Part shown: positions 27,226 through 36,629 of the stretch, piece after piece
Position numbering within the stretch: the first letter of the stretch is position 1
Layout: each line of letters starts with the position of its first letter
Assembly: GCA_900316685.1 (NCBI GenBank)
Contig: ONDS01000010.1
Span: forward strand, 62,001-126,000
Direction of reading: 5' to 3'
From: an uncultured Prevotellaceae bacterium
Lineage (GTDB): Bacteria; Bacteroidota; Bacteroidia; Bacteroidales; Bacteroidaceae
Length of the DNA: 64,000 nt
The notes under the pieces: model-generated
What the model saw: only the letters and a program-made list of their open reading frames with translations
Database searches by the model: none
What the model was told of the DNA's origin: nothing
Position numbers and translations under genes: made by a program

Positions 27226-30200
27226 TTATTTCACAATGAATTTCTTGCCGTTCTGGATCACCACACCCTTGTAGCTGTGGCTCACCTTCTGGCCGGAGAG
27301 GTTGTATACGGGGGCGTTCACATCAAGAACACCAGCGGTGACAGCCTCGATGCCTGTGGCGGCACTCTCCTTGATCTCCATCGGGTAAACTTCGTAGATG
27401 GGCTCGGTCATCGACTTGCTCTGGTAAGCGACGATCACACCGGTCACATCATACTTCTTACCATCGGCGAAGTTCTCCAATTGGTCGAAGGCGGTGTCGT
27501 GGAAGCCGTTGTAGATCTGCACCCGGTTGCCGGCCTCGTCAGTAGCATAGTACTTCGTGCTGGTGGCACTCGATGTGCCCTCTTCAGCCACCACGGTCAC
27601 GCCACTGAAGGTCACCAGGTCGTTCACGTTCTCGGCGGCGGCATCAACACCCACGGCCTTCGGCTCGCAAGCGGCCTGACCCTTGGTGATGATCAGCTCG
27701 TCGGCATTGGTCTCGCCGGCAACGGCCACAGCCTCAGGCTCGCCGTTGTATACCTTGTACTGCAACACGACGGTGCCGTTCACTAAGTCGCCGGTCTCCA
27801 AACCCAGACCGCAGTTGTAGAACTGGATGGCGCCACTGGCGTCGCGAACGAACGTGTTGTTGTTGCCGTTGTTAGAAGTCCAGCTCTTCACAACCTCGGC
27901 ATTGGTCAAGGTCAGCTTGGCCTTCGTGCCTTCTGCCAAAGCGGTGAACTCGGCGATGGTGCTTACCTCGGTAATCTCAACAGGCTGGGGAGCACTGCCG
28001 TTCTCGGTAATCTCCAAAGGCAGGATCTCATAGATGGCCTCGTTCATAGAATTGCTCTTATAGGCTTCTATGATACCAGTCACATCGTAAGTGCTGCCAT
28101 TGGCATATACGGAGAAGTCGTTGAAGTCTGCATTGTGGAAACCGTTGTACAGCTGCACCTGGGCGCCGCTGGCATCGGTGGCGTAGAACTTAGGATTGTC
28201 TTTGCCGTCGGAAACAACGGTCACGGCCACGAACTTCACAAGGTCGTTCACGTTGGCGGAAGCGGCGTCAACACCCACGGTCTTAGGCTCGCAAGCGGCC
28301 TGACCCTTGGTGATGATCAACTCGTCGGCATTGGTCTCGTCAACGGCCACAGCCTGAGGATTGCCGTTGTAAGGACTATACTGAAGCACCACGGTGCCAT
28401 TCACCAGGTCTTTGGCGTCTAAGCCAAGGGCGGTCTTGTAGAACATGATGGCTCCTGTTGCGTCGCGCACGAAGGTGCTGTTGTTGCCGTTGTTCGAGGT
28501 CCAGCTGTAGAGCACCTCGGCGTTGGTCAGGTTCAACTTGGCTTTTGTACCAGTCGTCAGGGCGTTGAACTCGGCGATGGTGTTCACTTCCTTCATGGAG
28601 GGAACGGGAGTGGTGCCCTCACCGGCTATCTCGATAGGATAGATCTCATAGATGGGGGCATCCATCGTGCTGCTCTTGAAAGCTACCAGGATACCTGTCA
28701 CATCGAATGAATTGCCGTTGGCATAGATGGAGAGGTCGTCGAAAGCGCTGTCGTGGAATCCGTTGTACAGCTGCACTTGGGCACCTGTGGCATCGGTGGC
28801 GTAATATTTGCCTTCTGACTCCACTACGGTCACAGCGGCAAACTTCACCAAGTCGTTCACGTTCTGCGATGCGGCACTCACGTCAATCGACTTCGGTGTG
28901 CAAGCGGCTTGTCCCTTGCTGATAATCAGGTTGTCGGCATTGGTGGCACCGGCAACGGCCACGGCCTCGGGCTCGCCGTTATAGATGTCGAACTTCAGCA
29001 CCACGGTGCCGTTGACCTTATCCTTGGCCTCCAAACCCAGACCGCAGTTGTAGAACTGCACGGCGCCACTGGCATCGCGAACGAAGGTCTGGTTGTTGCC
29101 GTTGTTCGAGGTCCAGCTGTAGAGCACCTCGGCGTTGGTCAACTTCAAGGTGACGGTGGTACCTTTCTCCAAGGCGGTGAAAGCGGCGATGTTCTCAATC
29201 GTCGACACTTCTTCTTTCACAAACTCTTTCTCGGCCGACAGACCGCTGCCATCGTCGTAAGCCTTCACCGTGCAACTCTCGGTGATGGTGAAAGGACCAG
29301 AGTAGGGCAGGGCGTTGTCATTGCTCTCGACGGAGGGGTCGCTGCCGTCAAGGGTATAGTACACGTCGCTGCCGCCAGTGATGGTCACCACGGTGCTGCC
29401 GGTGAACGGGGTCGTACCGCTGATCACTAACTCAGGCTGCGGCTCCTCGCCGTTGATGAATACCTCGATGGTGGTCATACGTACCTGATTGCTCGAGGCA
29501 ACCATGCTGATTTCAGTGGCGCTGCCGGTCCACGTGCCCACTTCGCCGGAGTAGGTGTAATTGCCCGGGGTCACGCCGGTGAAGCAACCCGGACCATATT
29601 TTTCCTCATCCTTGGCGGTGCAGGTCATCACTACCTTAGTGATGGTGCCGTGGGTGGTGGAAATCTTAAAGGTGGAGCCTTTGTAAACGCGGTAATTGTA
29701 ACCGTTGCCGAAAGAACCGGTGGGGTCGACGCTGATGGTGATACCGTTGACGGTCACTTGGTCTTTGCCTTGGCTGCTGCCTGCCTGCGTGCCTTTGTTC
29801 ACAGTGGCATCGAAGGTGGCTCCCTTGCTCTCGTCAATCACACCTGGGTCTGGATCGGGGTCTGGATCGGGATCCGGAGTGGGGTCAACGGGGTCGACCA
29901 CGGGGCTGTCGCCATCGGTGTAGACCACGACCTTGGTCATTCGCACCTGGGCTCCGGTGGCTACCATCGAAAACTCGCTGGCATTGCCGGTCCATGTGCC
30001 TGTCTCACCGCTATAGGTGAATGTTCCCGTCGTTACGCCGGTAAAGTTGCCTGGACCATATTTCTCCTGGTCGCTGGCGGTGCAGGTAATCACCACCGAG
30101 GTGATGTTGCCTGCCTCTGACTTCACCGTGAAGGTGGCGTCTTTGTAGACACGGTACTGCTGGCCGTTGCCAAACGATCCCGTAGGACCGACGGAAAGGG

Positions 30201-30354
30201 TGATACCACCCTTGCTCACCTGGTCAACTCCTTGGCTGCTGCCTGCCTGTGTGCCTTTGTCGACTGTAGGGTCGAACTCCACAGTGGCTGCCATAGCCGA
30301 ACCAAGGAACAAGCTCATCAGCAAGCATGTTGCATAACGTAAAAATTTGTTCAT
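27226..30354 (-). CDS. Large secreted multi-domain repeat protein
   Basis: 1042 residues. After a signal peptide (about 1-22) come two copies of a domain of about 130 residues (KGTQAGSSQG..., YGPG.FTGVT.G, about 23-155 and 176-305) joined by a PDPDPDPDPD linker, then a chitobiase C-terminal-like beta domain (ISGTTPFTGSTVVTITGGSDVYYTLDGSDPS, about 310-380), then three copies of a roughly 200-residue module (TLTNAEV..SWTSNNGNN.TFVRDASGA..FY; GFH...F..YANG..YDVTGI) that looks like paired OB-folds, and a C-terminal cassette (PVYNLSGQKVSHSYKGVVIQ). It has no recognised catalytic motif and is most likely a cell-surface or secreted binding protein. It sits inside the pectin locus but its role there is inference. 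A TAACTTTG -7 box is at 30458-30465 (minus). Confidence 0.85.
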   Translation of the reverse strand: MNKFLRYATCLLMSLFLGSAMAATVEFDPTVDKGTQAGSSQGVDQVSKGGITLSVGPTGSFGNGQQYRVYKDATFTVKSEAGNITSVVITCTASDQEKYGPGNFTGVTTGTFTYSGETGTWTGNASEFSMVATGAQVRMTKVVVYTDGDSPVVDPVDPTPDPDPDPDPDPGVIDESKGATFDATVNKGTQAGSSQGKDQVTVNGITISVDPTGSFGNGYNYRVYKGSTFKISTTHGTITKVVMTCTAKDEEKYGPGCFTGVTPGNYTYSGEVGTWTGSATEISMVASSNQVRMTTIEVFINGEEPQPELVISGTTPFTGSTVVTITGGSDVYYTLDGSDPSVESNDNALPYSGPFTITESCTVKAYDDGSGLSAEKEFVKEEVSTIENIAAFTALEKGTTVTLKLTNAEVLYSWTSNNGNNQTFVRDASGAVQFYNCGLGLEAKDKVNGTVVLKFDIYNGEPEAVAVAGATNADNLIISKGQAACTPKSIDVSAASQNVNDLVKFAAVTVVESEGKYYATDATGAQVQLYNGFHDSAFDDLSIYANGNSFDVTGILVAFKSSTMDAPIYEIYPIEIAGEGTTPVPSMKEVNTIAEFNALTTGTKAKLNLTNAEVLYSWTSNNGNNSTFVRDATGAIMFYKTALGLDAKDLVNGTVVLQYSPYNGNPQAVAVDETNADELIITKGQAACEPKTVGVDAASANVNDLVKFVAVTVVSDGKDNPKFYATDASGAQVQLYNGFHNADFNDFSVYANGSTYDVTGIIEAYKSNSMNEAIYEILPLEITENGSAPQPVEITEVSTIAEFTALAEGTKAKLTLTNAEVVKSWTSNNGNNNTFVRDASGAIQFYNCGLGLETGDLVNGTVVLQYKVYNGEPEAVAVAGETNADELIITKGQAACEPKAVGVDAAAENVNDLVTFSGVTVVAEEGTSSATSTKYYATDEAGNRVQIYNGFHDTAFDQLENFADGKKYDVTGVIVAYQSKSMTEPIYEVYPMEIKESAATGIEAVTAGVLDVNAPVYNLSGQKVSHSYKGVVIQNGKKFIVK

Positions 30355-30457
30355 TGATAGTTGTTTTAAGTTAATAATATGAATTGTTTGTGATTATTAT
30401 GTATACTATTGTAATTATTTGATTTAAGATGTAGGTTAAGGTTCACCTATTTGGCTA

Positions 30458-30465
30458 CAAAGTTA
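30458..30465 (-). promoter_or_regulatory. -7 box of the 1042-residue protein gene
   Basis: TAACTTTG on the minus strand; the element 19 bases upstream reads TTTC instead of TTTG. The leader would be about 100 bases. Confidence 0.5.
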
Positions 30466-30548
30466 CACTTTTTTATCGACACTTGAAAGACATGAAGTAT
30501 TAAAATAACAAAAATCTCCATCGTTAGGTTTGAAGTATAAAATAATTT

Positions 30549-30660
30549 AACTTCCGCATGATTAGAAGATAAAGGAAGATAAATGAAGATAGCCGCTTTT
30601 CGGCAGCGGAAGATAGAGGACATTACTCCGTTTGCAGTGTTTATGCAGCAAAACTAATGT
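30549..30660. repeat. 112-bp dispersed repeat, copy 1
   Basis: Matches 61528-61639 at all but about two positions (starting aacttccgcatg and ending aaactaatgt). It contains an inverted stretch around gccgcttttcggc. The copy at 61.5 kb belongs to a larger element with 14-bp terminal inverted repeats; this one lacks the second end. Confidence 0.9.
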
Positions 30661-30666
30661 TCGGCT

Positions 30667-30857
30667 AACCAATTCCCCTCCTTTTCCAACGAGCTAACTC
30701 TTTCCCCTCCTTTTCCAACGAGCTAACTCTTTCCCCTCCTTTTCCAGCGAGCTCACTCTCTCCCCTCCTTTTCCAAAGGAGGGGTTAGGGGTGGTTTGTC
30801 GAACAATGTCCCAACCTCTTTCCCATCTCCCTCCCTTGGGGAGGGCCGGGGTGGGTA
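30667..30857. repeat. Family A repeat cluster
   Basis: Three partial cccctccttttccaacgagct units (period about 33 bases), the complete hairpin module and the ccctcccttggggaggg module. It ends at the stop codon of the second pectate lyase (minus strand). Confidence 0.85.
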
Positions 30858-33092
30858 TCATCGTACAATCTCTTTCCGTGTCAGCGTCTTGCCGTTCTTC
30901 AGACGCTCCACACGTATCAGCATACCCTTATGTCCGGAAGGATTGCTCACCTCCACGCCCGACACGGTGTAATACTTCACACTCTCCACCTCGCTTGCCT
31001 CGGCCGTGGCCTGGGCGATGCCGGTGCTCACCTTCGTACCATTGAGTTTGATCACCCATACCACTTGCTTGCCCATGGGCGTGAACTGGATGGAGCCGCT
31101 TACGTTGTTCAGGGCGATGGTGTGGCTCACCACCTCGTATGCCCCGTCAACCTTCTGGGGGAATACGCAATCGGGGGTGCCGCTCCAACCGGTCATGCTG
31201 CCTAGGTAGGCATCCACGTCGGCATAGTTGTCATAGCCGGTAATCGTAGCCTCGTTGATGGTCACGCCGGTAGGCAGGCTGATGGTGTAGGTCACGCCGG
31301 CACTGTACTTGATGCCGTCTTCAAAACCTATAGAATAGCTCTTGTCGTTGGCATTGCTCACACGGATGCCGTCGGCGAACTGCCATTCGGTTTTGCTCAC
31401 ATCGTTCTGATAGGTGCTCTGGGCGATGGTGTAGCTCACCGCTGTACCGTCACCGGGTCCGGGAGTGATATCGTCGGGCATGGTGCCGTAGTAGGGCACG
31501 CCGTCAACATAGGCCACCTCGGGGAAATACTCGTCCACCGTGCTCTCGGCATCGGCGTTCTGCGCTTTCACCTGCTCTTCCACCAAGGCGTTGCAGTATA
31601 CCTCGATATTGGTGTACCATCCCTTGGGGTCGAGGGTGTAGCCGTTGGCGTCGCTGCCATCGTTGGGGTTCAGGCCGTTGGCTTCTTCCCAGATGTCGGC
31701 CATGCCGTCGCCGTCGCTGTCGAAGTCGGAGGCCACGGTCCTGCTCTCGAAATTGGCCTCGGTATAGCCGTTCACATCGCTCACCAAGTCGATGCGGCCC
31801 CATTTGTTGGTCTTGCTGCCCTTGTAGGTGCAGGTGCCGGAGCGTGTTTCCGTGGCGTAACGCTCATCCACCTCGTCGCGGTAGAACGAGGCTCCGCAGT
31901 GGTCGAGCACCTTGTCAAAGGCGGTCACGGCACTGTGCGTGGTCACCTCGCCGGTGGGGGCGGGGCTGTCCATCTTGATGCGCACGCAGTCCACACCGTT
32001 GCTGTTCTGGTAATAGGTCACACCCTCGCCGTTGTAGTGGTTGGGGTCGGGGCTGCAACGCTCACCATCTATCAGATAGGTGCCGCTGTCGTATTTCACA
32101 CCGTTCCAGTCGTAGTTGGCGTTGTTGTTCAACTGGTTGCCGTTGATGTAATAACGGCTGGTCATCGTCCAATAGATGGGATTGTCCTCGGAATTGTCTG
32201 AGTTGGCCACACTCACTTGGGTCAGACGGCTTGTGGTGCCGGCGGGCCCCGTCTTGTAGTAGTTGTTCACCATGTTGATCTGGCCGCCGCCGGGACCGCC
32301 GTAGCAGCCGTTGCCACAGTTGTAAACCACACAGTTGCGCATGTCCACGTTCTCGGCCTGAACGGCATTGGCCCACTGGTATTGGCTGTACAACTTGTTG
32401 TTGGTATAGCCGGTCCAGTTGTAGCGGGCACCGCAGAATCGGGGCGAACGGTTGCCCACATGCACGATCATGTTATGGTGGAACGAGGCCAACTTGCCAC
32501 CCCAGATGCCGCCGTAGCCGTGGGCACCCTTGCCGTGGCCGGCATTGTTCAGACTCTCACCCAGCGAACACCACTGTAGGGTGAAGTTGTTGTTGTCGTA
32601 GAACGAGGCCACCTCGTCGATCGACCACGAGAAGGAGCAGTGGTCGATGATGATGCTGTTTTTCTCGCGCTGCCACATGGCATCGGCTCCGTCGTTCACG
32701 TCTTTCTCCTGACCGCGGCGGAAGCGCATGTAGCGGATGATGTTGTTGCCGCCGGGGCGTACGGTGAAGTAACGTACCGTAACACCGGGGTAGGGTGCTG
32801 TCTGGCCCTCGATGGTGGTGTTGTCGCCAATCACGAGCTCCCTGGTCAGAGCGATCACGCCACTCACATCGAACACGACGATCTTTTTCGCCGAACCGCT
32901 CACGGCCCAACGGAATGAACCGGTACCTGAATCGCTTAGGTTGGTCACGTGTCTCACTTCGCCACCTCGACCACCGGTCACATACCTGCCGTGACCCTCG
33001 GCACCGGGAAAGGCGGGGGCCTGCGACTGAGCACTTATACCAAGGCTCACCACAACTCCCACCAACATGGAAAATAATTTCTTGATACTCAT
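30858..33092 (-). CDS. Secreted pectate lyase, PL1 family, second copy
   Basis: 744 residues. Signal peptide about 1-21. The PL1 right-handed beta-helix follows (PGAEGHGRYVTGGRGG; IIIDHCSFSWSIDE; GAHGYGGIWGG; NMVNNYY), then a DSDGDGMADIWEEANGLNP segment at about residues 455-475 that looks like a calcium-binding linker, and a beta domain towards the C-terminus. The last residues differ from the shared sorting-like cassette (VKYYTVSGVEVSNP.GHKGMLIRVERLKNGK) but have the same order of elements. It is clearly related to the lyase at 14520 yet quite diverged, suggesting different pectin substitution preferences. It lies 97 bases downstream of the GH28-GH105 gene, probably in one unit with it. Confidence 0.92.
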   Translation of the reverse strand: MSIKKLFSMLVGVVVSLGISAQSQAPAFPGAEGHGRYVTGGRGGEVRHVTNLSDSGTGSFRWAVSGSAKKIVVFDVSGVIALTRELVIGDNTTIEGQTAPYPGVTVRYFTVRPGGNNIIRYMRFRRGQEKDVNDGADAMWQREKNSIIIDHCSFSWSIDEVASFYDNNNFTLQWCSLGESLNNAGHGKGAHGYGGIWGGKLASFHHNMIVHVGNRSPRFCGARYNWTGYTNNKLYSQYQWANAVQAENVDMRNCVVYNCGNGCYGGPGGGQINMVNNYYKTGPAGTTSRLTQVSVANSDNSEDNPIYWTMTSRYYINGNQLNNNANYDWNGVKYDSGTYLIDGERCSPDPNHYNGEGVTYYQNSNGVDCVRIKMDSPAPTGEVTTHSAVTAFDKVLDHCGASFYRDEVDERYATETRSGTCTYKGSKTNKWGRIDLVSDVNGYTEANFESRTVASDFDSDGDGMADIWEEANGLNPNDGSDANGYTLDPKGWYTNIEVYCNALVEEQVKAQNADAESTVDEYFPEVAYVDGVPYYGTMPDDITPGPGDGTAVSYTIAQSTYQNDVSKTEWQFADGIRVSNANDKSYSIGFEDGIKYSAGVTYTISLPTGVTINEATITGYDNYADVDAYLGSMTGWSGTPDCVFPQKVDGAYEVVSHTIALNNVSGSIQFTPMGKQVVWVIKLNGTKVSTGIAQATAEASEVESVKYYTVSGVEVSNPSGHKGMLIRVERLKNGKTLTRKEIVR

Positions 33093-33096
33093 ATTT

Positions 33097-33189
33097 TCTT
33101 AATTCTTAACTCTTAATTCTTAACTCTTAACTCTTAATTCTTAACTCTTAACTCTTAATTCTTAATTCTTAATTCTTAACTCTTAATTC
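33097..33189. repeat. Tandem repeat (ttcttaactcttaa)
   Basis: About 12 units of 7-8 bases (ttaattc, ttaactc) fill the spacer between the GH28-GH105 gene and the second pectate lyase. Confidence 0.85.
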
Positions 33190-35769
33190 TTAACCTTGGA
33201 AATCGCCACTGGCGTCATATTCGCCACTGCCCCAAAGATCCACCTTGTAACCGTTCAGCTCCATCTCAAGCGAGGCCCAGACGAAAGGACCCACACCCTT
33301 GGCGTCGTTGTCGCGGATGGGCTCGCTCATGTAGTACTCAAACGAACCGTCGCGCTTGGGGTTGCTCTCCGGACCTAAGCCGCTCACCGAGCAGCAGTGG
33401 GTCAGCGAGATGGTCTTGTCGGCATTCACGCGGATGAATTTTTTCAATATCCCCTGATAGGCTTTCTCGCCGGCGGTCTTGAAACTGGCATCGAGATAAC
33501 CCAAACGGGCACCTTTCAGCAGACAATAGGCGAACATCGACGAACAGGTAGACTCTAAGTAGTTGCGCTCATCCTTCACATCGAGCACATCATACCATAC
33601 GCCGCTGTCCTTGTCCTGGTATCTCACCACGGCGGTCATCGCCTTGCGGAACAGGTCGATCACCTCGCCCCTGCGGGCATAGTCCTCGGGCAGGGCGTCC
33701 AGCACTTCGATCATCGCCATCACATACCAACCCAAGGCGCGGCCCCAGGTGTGACGCGACAGACCGGTTTCGGCATTGGCCCAGAACATGCTGTGGGTCT
33801 CATCCCAAGCGTGTTTCCACAAACCGGTGGCGGCATCGTAGGTGCGCTTGTCGGTCTTTGTAATCTGGTCCACGGCGTCGTCGTAATATTTCTTGGCTTT
33901 CTTGGCTCCCTTCAACTTGGCGGCGGCCAAAGTATAATAAGGTAAACCCATGTAGATGCCGTCGAGCCATACCTGGTTGGCATAGATGGCCTTGTGCCAC
34001 CATACACCTTCCTTCGTGCGCGGCTGTTTCTCCAACTGCTTGAATAACGTCTTGAGCGCCTTCAGGTTTTTCTCCTGCGGGTCAATGCCATACATACGAT
34101 AGATGAAACGGGCGGTGCGCACGTTGTCCAGATTGAAGTCTTCGTATTTGTAGCCGGTGATATTGCCTTTCTCATCGATCATCTCGGCGGGATACTCTTT
34201 CAGGTAGCTCAGGATGGCGGGATCCTGGTAGCGCAGGTAGGTGTCGAGCATGGCCTCTTGTTCGATGCCCATCACATAGCTCCAACGGGGCTTCTTGGCG
34301 AAGTCCAACAGATAGGGATGGGCCACGCGCTGCATCTCCGAACGTACCAACCACTCGCTCCAGTGCTGATAAGGGGCGCTGGTGAGCATCAACGAACCGT
34401 TCACGGTGAAATTGTCGAAATAGATGTCATGGCTCTTGCCGCTACGGTCGATGGGACGGTCCCACACGCCGTTGAACTGACAGTTCTTCACATGGATATT
34501 GTAGATGTTGTCGGCTTCCTCGATACCGTTCAGACGAATGGCGTAACGGCTCTTCTGGCAGGTCACGTTCTCCATATATACGTTGCGCACGGTGGGAACG
34601 AATCCACGGCAACAGGCTTCCTTGGGCTCGTAGTTCAGGTTGATGCGCATCACGCTTTCCTTGCACTGGCCTACCTCGACATTGCGGAAGAATATGTTCT
34701 CGATGATACCACCACGGCAGGTGTTGGTCTTGATACGCAACACGCGGTCCAAGTTGGGAGAGTCCATCTTGCAGTTCTCGACGAACACATTCTTGCAACC
34801 GCCGCTGATCTCACTGCCGATGACCACACCGCCATGGCCGTCTTCCATCGTACAACCTCTGACGATGATATTCTCACTGGGCACGTTCCATTTCCGACCG
34901 TCGGCATTGCGACCGCTCTTGATGGCGATGCAGTCGTCGCCGGTGTGGAACACGCAGTTCTCTATCAGCACGCGGTCGCACGACTCGGGGTCGCAACCGT
35001 CGCCGTTGGGACCTTCGTTCCAGATCTTCACGCCACGGACGGTCACATCATGGCTCAACAGGGGATGGATCACCCAGAAGGGCGAACGCAACAGGGTGAC
35101 GCCTTCTATCAGGATGCCTTCACACTTGTAGAGGTTGATCAACTGAGGACGGAGACCATGACCCTGACCGAAACGACGCTCACTGACGTCGACGCCGTCC
35201 TCGGCCATCTTCAACAGCTGCGGACGACTGGTCTTCTGACTCTCGGGGGTCTGCTCGGTCCAACCGAAACGGTCCTTGCCGCACATCGGCCACCACGTCT
35301 CGTTGCTGCCGTTGCCGTCGATGGTGCCTTCGCCGGTGATGGCTACGTCGCGTTCATCGTAGGCATAGATGCAGGGTGAATAGTTCCAAAGGTCCAAACC
35401 TTCCCAACGGGTCAGCACCAAGGGATAGAGCTTGGTGTCGAAGGCGAAGAGCAGGGTGGCGTCTTTCTCCACCACTAAGTTCACATGACTCTTCAGACGG
35501 ATGGCACCGGTGTTCCATGTGCCCGAGGGAACCACCACCTTGCCGCCGCCGGCCTTCGAACACGCTTCGATGGCTTTGTTGATGGCTTGTTGGTTCTTGG
35601 CGGCCGTGGCCTTCGGCGAGGCCCCGTAGCGGGTGATGTCGAAACTGCGGTCGGGGAATGTCAACTGGCGGATGCTCCCGGAGAGGGACGCATAGTCGGA
35701 TTCCCAGCCTTGACCGAATGCCAGCAGGGGCGACAATAAGCACATAAGTGCGGTAAGGATTTTCTTCAT
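33190..35769 (-). CDS. GH28 polygalacturonase fused to GH105 unsaturated glycuronyl hydrolase
   Basis: 859 residues. Signal peptide about 1-20. The GH28 beta-helix spans about 40-460 with its catalytic signatures: NGDGCD (255-260), GDD (277-279), HG (312-313) and RIK (345-347). From about 470 to 850 an (alpha/alpha)6 domain of the GH105 type follows, with WWHKAIYANQVWLDGIYMGLPYY, KHAWDETHSMFW and the HTWGRALGWYVMAM loop. GH28 hydrolyses galacturonan backbone, while GH105 removes the 4,5-unsaturated uronic acid left by lyases such as the two PL1 enzymes here, so the fusion couples chain cleavage and end trimming. A TATATTTG -7 box is at 35841-35848 (minus). Likely periplasmic. Confidence 0.93.
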   Translation of the reverse strand: MKKILTALMCLLSPLLAFGQGWESDYASLSGSIRQLTFPDRSFDITRYGASPKATAAKNQQAINKAIEACSKAGGGKVVVPSGTWNTGAIRLKSHVNLVVEKDATLLFAFDTKLYPLVLTRWEGLDLWNYSPCIYAYDERDVAITGEGTIDGNGSNETWWPMCGKDRFGWTEQTPESQKTSRPQLLKMAEDGVDVSERRFGQGHGLRPQLINLYKCEGILIEGVTLLRSPFWVIHPLLSHDVTVRGVKIWNEGPNGDGCDPESCDRVLIENCVFHTGDDCIAIKSGRNADGRKWNVPSENIIVRGCTMEDGHGGVVIGSEISGGCKNVFVENCKMDSPNLDRVLRIKTNTCRGGIIENIFFRNVEVGQCKESVMRINLNYEPKEACCRGFVPTVRNVYMENVTCQKSRYAIRLNGIEEADNIYNIHVKNCQFNGVWDRPIDRSGKSHDIYFDNFTVNGSLMLTSAPYQHWSEWLVRSEMQRVAHPYLLDFAKKPRWSYVMGIEQEAMLDTYLRYQDPAILSYLKEYPAEMIDEKGNITGYKYEDFNLDNVRTARFIYRMYGIDPQEKNLKALKTLFKQLEKQPRTKEGVWWHKAIYANQVWLDGIYMGLPYYTLAAAKLKGAKKAKKYYDDAVDQITKTDKRTYDAATGLWKHAWDETHSMFWANAETGLSRHTWGRALGWYVMAMIEVLDALPEDYARRGEVIDLFRKAMTAVVRYQDKDSGVWYDVLDVKDERNYLESTCSSMFAYCLLKGARLGYLDASFKTAGEKAYQGILKKFIRVNADKTISLTHCCSVSGLGPESNPKRDGSFEYYMSEPIRDNDAKGVGPFVWASLEMELNGYKVDLWGSGEYDASGDFQG

Positions 35770-35840
35770 TTTTTGGTATGTTGTAGTAGGTTGGGCGTTT
35801 TTAAGTATACTTCAAGAAACCTCTTTCCTGAATTTTGCCA

Positions 35841-35848
35841 CAAATATA
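35841..35848 (-). promoter_or_regulatory. -7 box of the GH28-GH105 gene
   Basis: TATATTTG on the minus strand, about 70 bases upstream of the start codon; no convincing TTTG box upstream. Confidence 0.45.
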
Positions 35849-35949
35849 CTAATAAAATCTATAATAAAAGATAAACAACAAAATAAAAAATGTTATAATC
35901 CCCGAAATCGTTTACAGAAGAACTATCTACAAACCTGCTTTTGTCGATT

Positions 35950-36582
35950 TTAGTCAAAGTGTATGTTGGGATGCCTTTGTGCCGGAGAGAGCCAATGTAG
36001 GTGGAAGATATATAATAGAATGAGTTTCTTCATCTCCCATTCACTATGGCATATTCCAAGCAGGTGTTCCGATGGCTTCATAACGAAGTCTATGTAATCG
36101 TCAACCTTTGCCATGATTTCTTCTGGGATAAAGTCTGAACGATTCTCTTTAAAATCATTATTGTCAAATGTATTGAAAGAATTATATTCTATTTGCTGAA
36201 TATTTTCAGGGAAAGGGAAATTGGGAAAATCTATCTCAACCTTTGCATTAGGGTCGATTAAGAGAACGAAACGCTCGATGGCTAATTTGGCGTAGGCCAG
36301 CACCTCGTTGAATGGAGGGATAATCCTATAGCCTGTAGCCAGGACTACTTTTCTCTTTTCAGGTGGTAATCCTTCCAGTTTGTGAGCATTACTTGGAATC
36401 TTCTCTCTGACGGCAACGATGATGTCTGTGTCTTTACCCACCTTTGTTACACGCATGTTTAACCAATAAAGCGTTTTCAACAACAGTTTTATTCTCCGGT
36501 TTCCATCATCATGCAGCAAACCACCGTCCTTGATCCTTATTAATGCTTCCATTCTGAGCATCTCTTTGTCTTCTTTTTTCAT
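35950..36582 (-). CDS. Cytoplasmic protein of unknown function
   Basis: 210 residues, no signal peptide or membrane segment. A Lys/Arg-rich N-terminus is followed by an alpha/beta stretch (about 55-125; IIVAVREKIPSNAHKLEGLPPEKRKVVLATGYRI) and an acidic middle part rich in Asn/Phe/Asp (about 130-160). No recognised family. It is lower in GC than the pectin genes (for example long runs of a and t codons), which may mark transfer. The neighbouring gene at 36630 ends 47 bases upstream on the same strand. Confidence 0.65.
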   Translation of the reverse strand: MKKEDKEMLRMEALIRIKDGGLLHDDGNRRIKLLLKTLYWLNMRVTKVGKDTDIIVAVREKIPSNAHKLEGLPPEKRKVVLATGYRIIPPFNEVLAYAKLAIERFVLLIDPNAKVEIDFPNFPFPENIQQIEYNSFNTFDNNDFKENRSDFIPEEIMAKVDDYIDFVMKPSEHLLGICHSEWEMKKLILLYIFHLHWLSPAQRHPNIHFD

Positions 36583-36629
36583 CTTTGTTTTTTTTTACGA
36601 ATTTGACGAAATATTATTTGTATCTTCCT

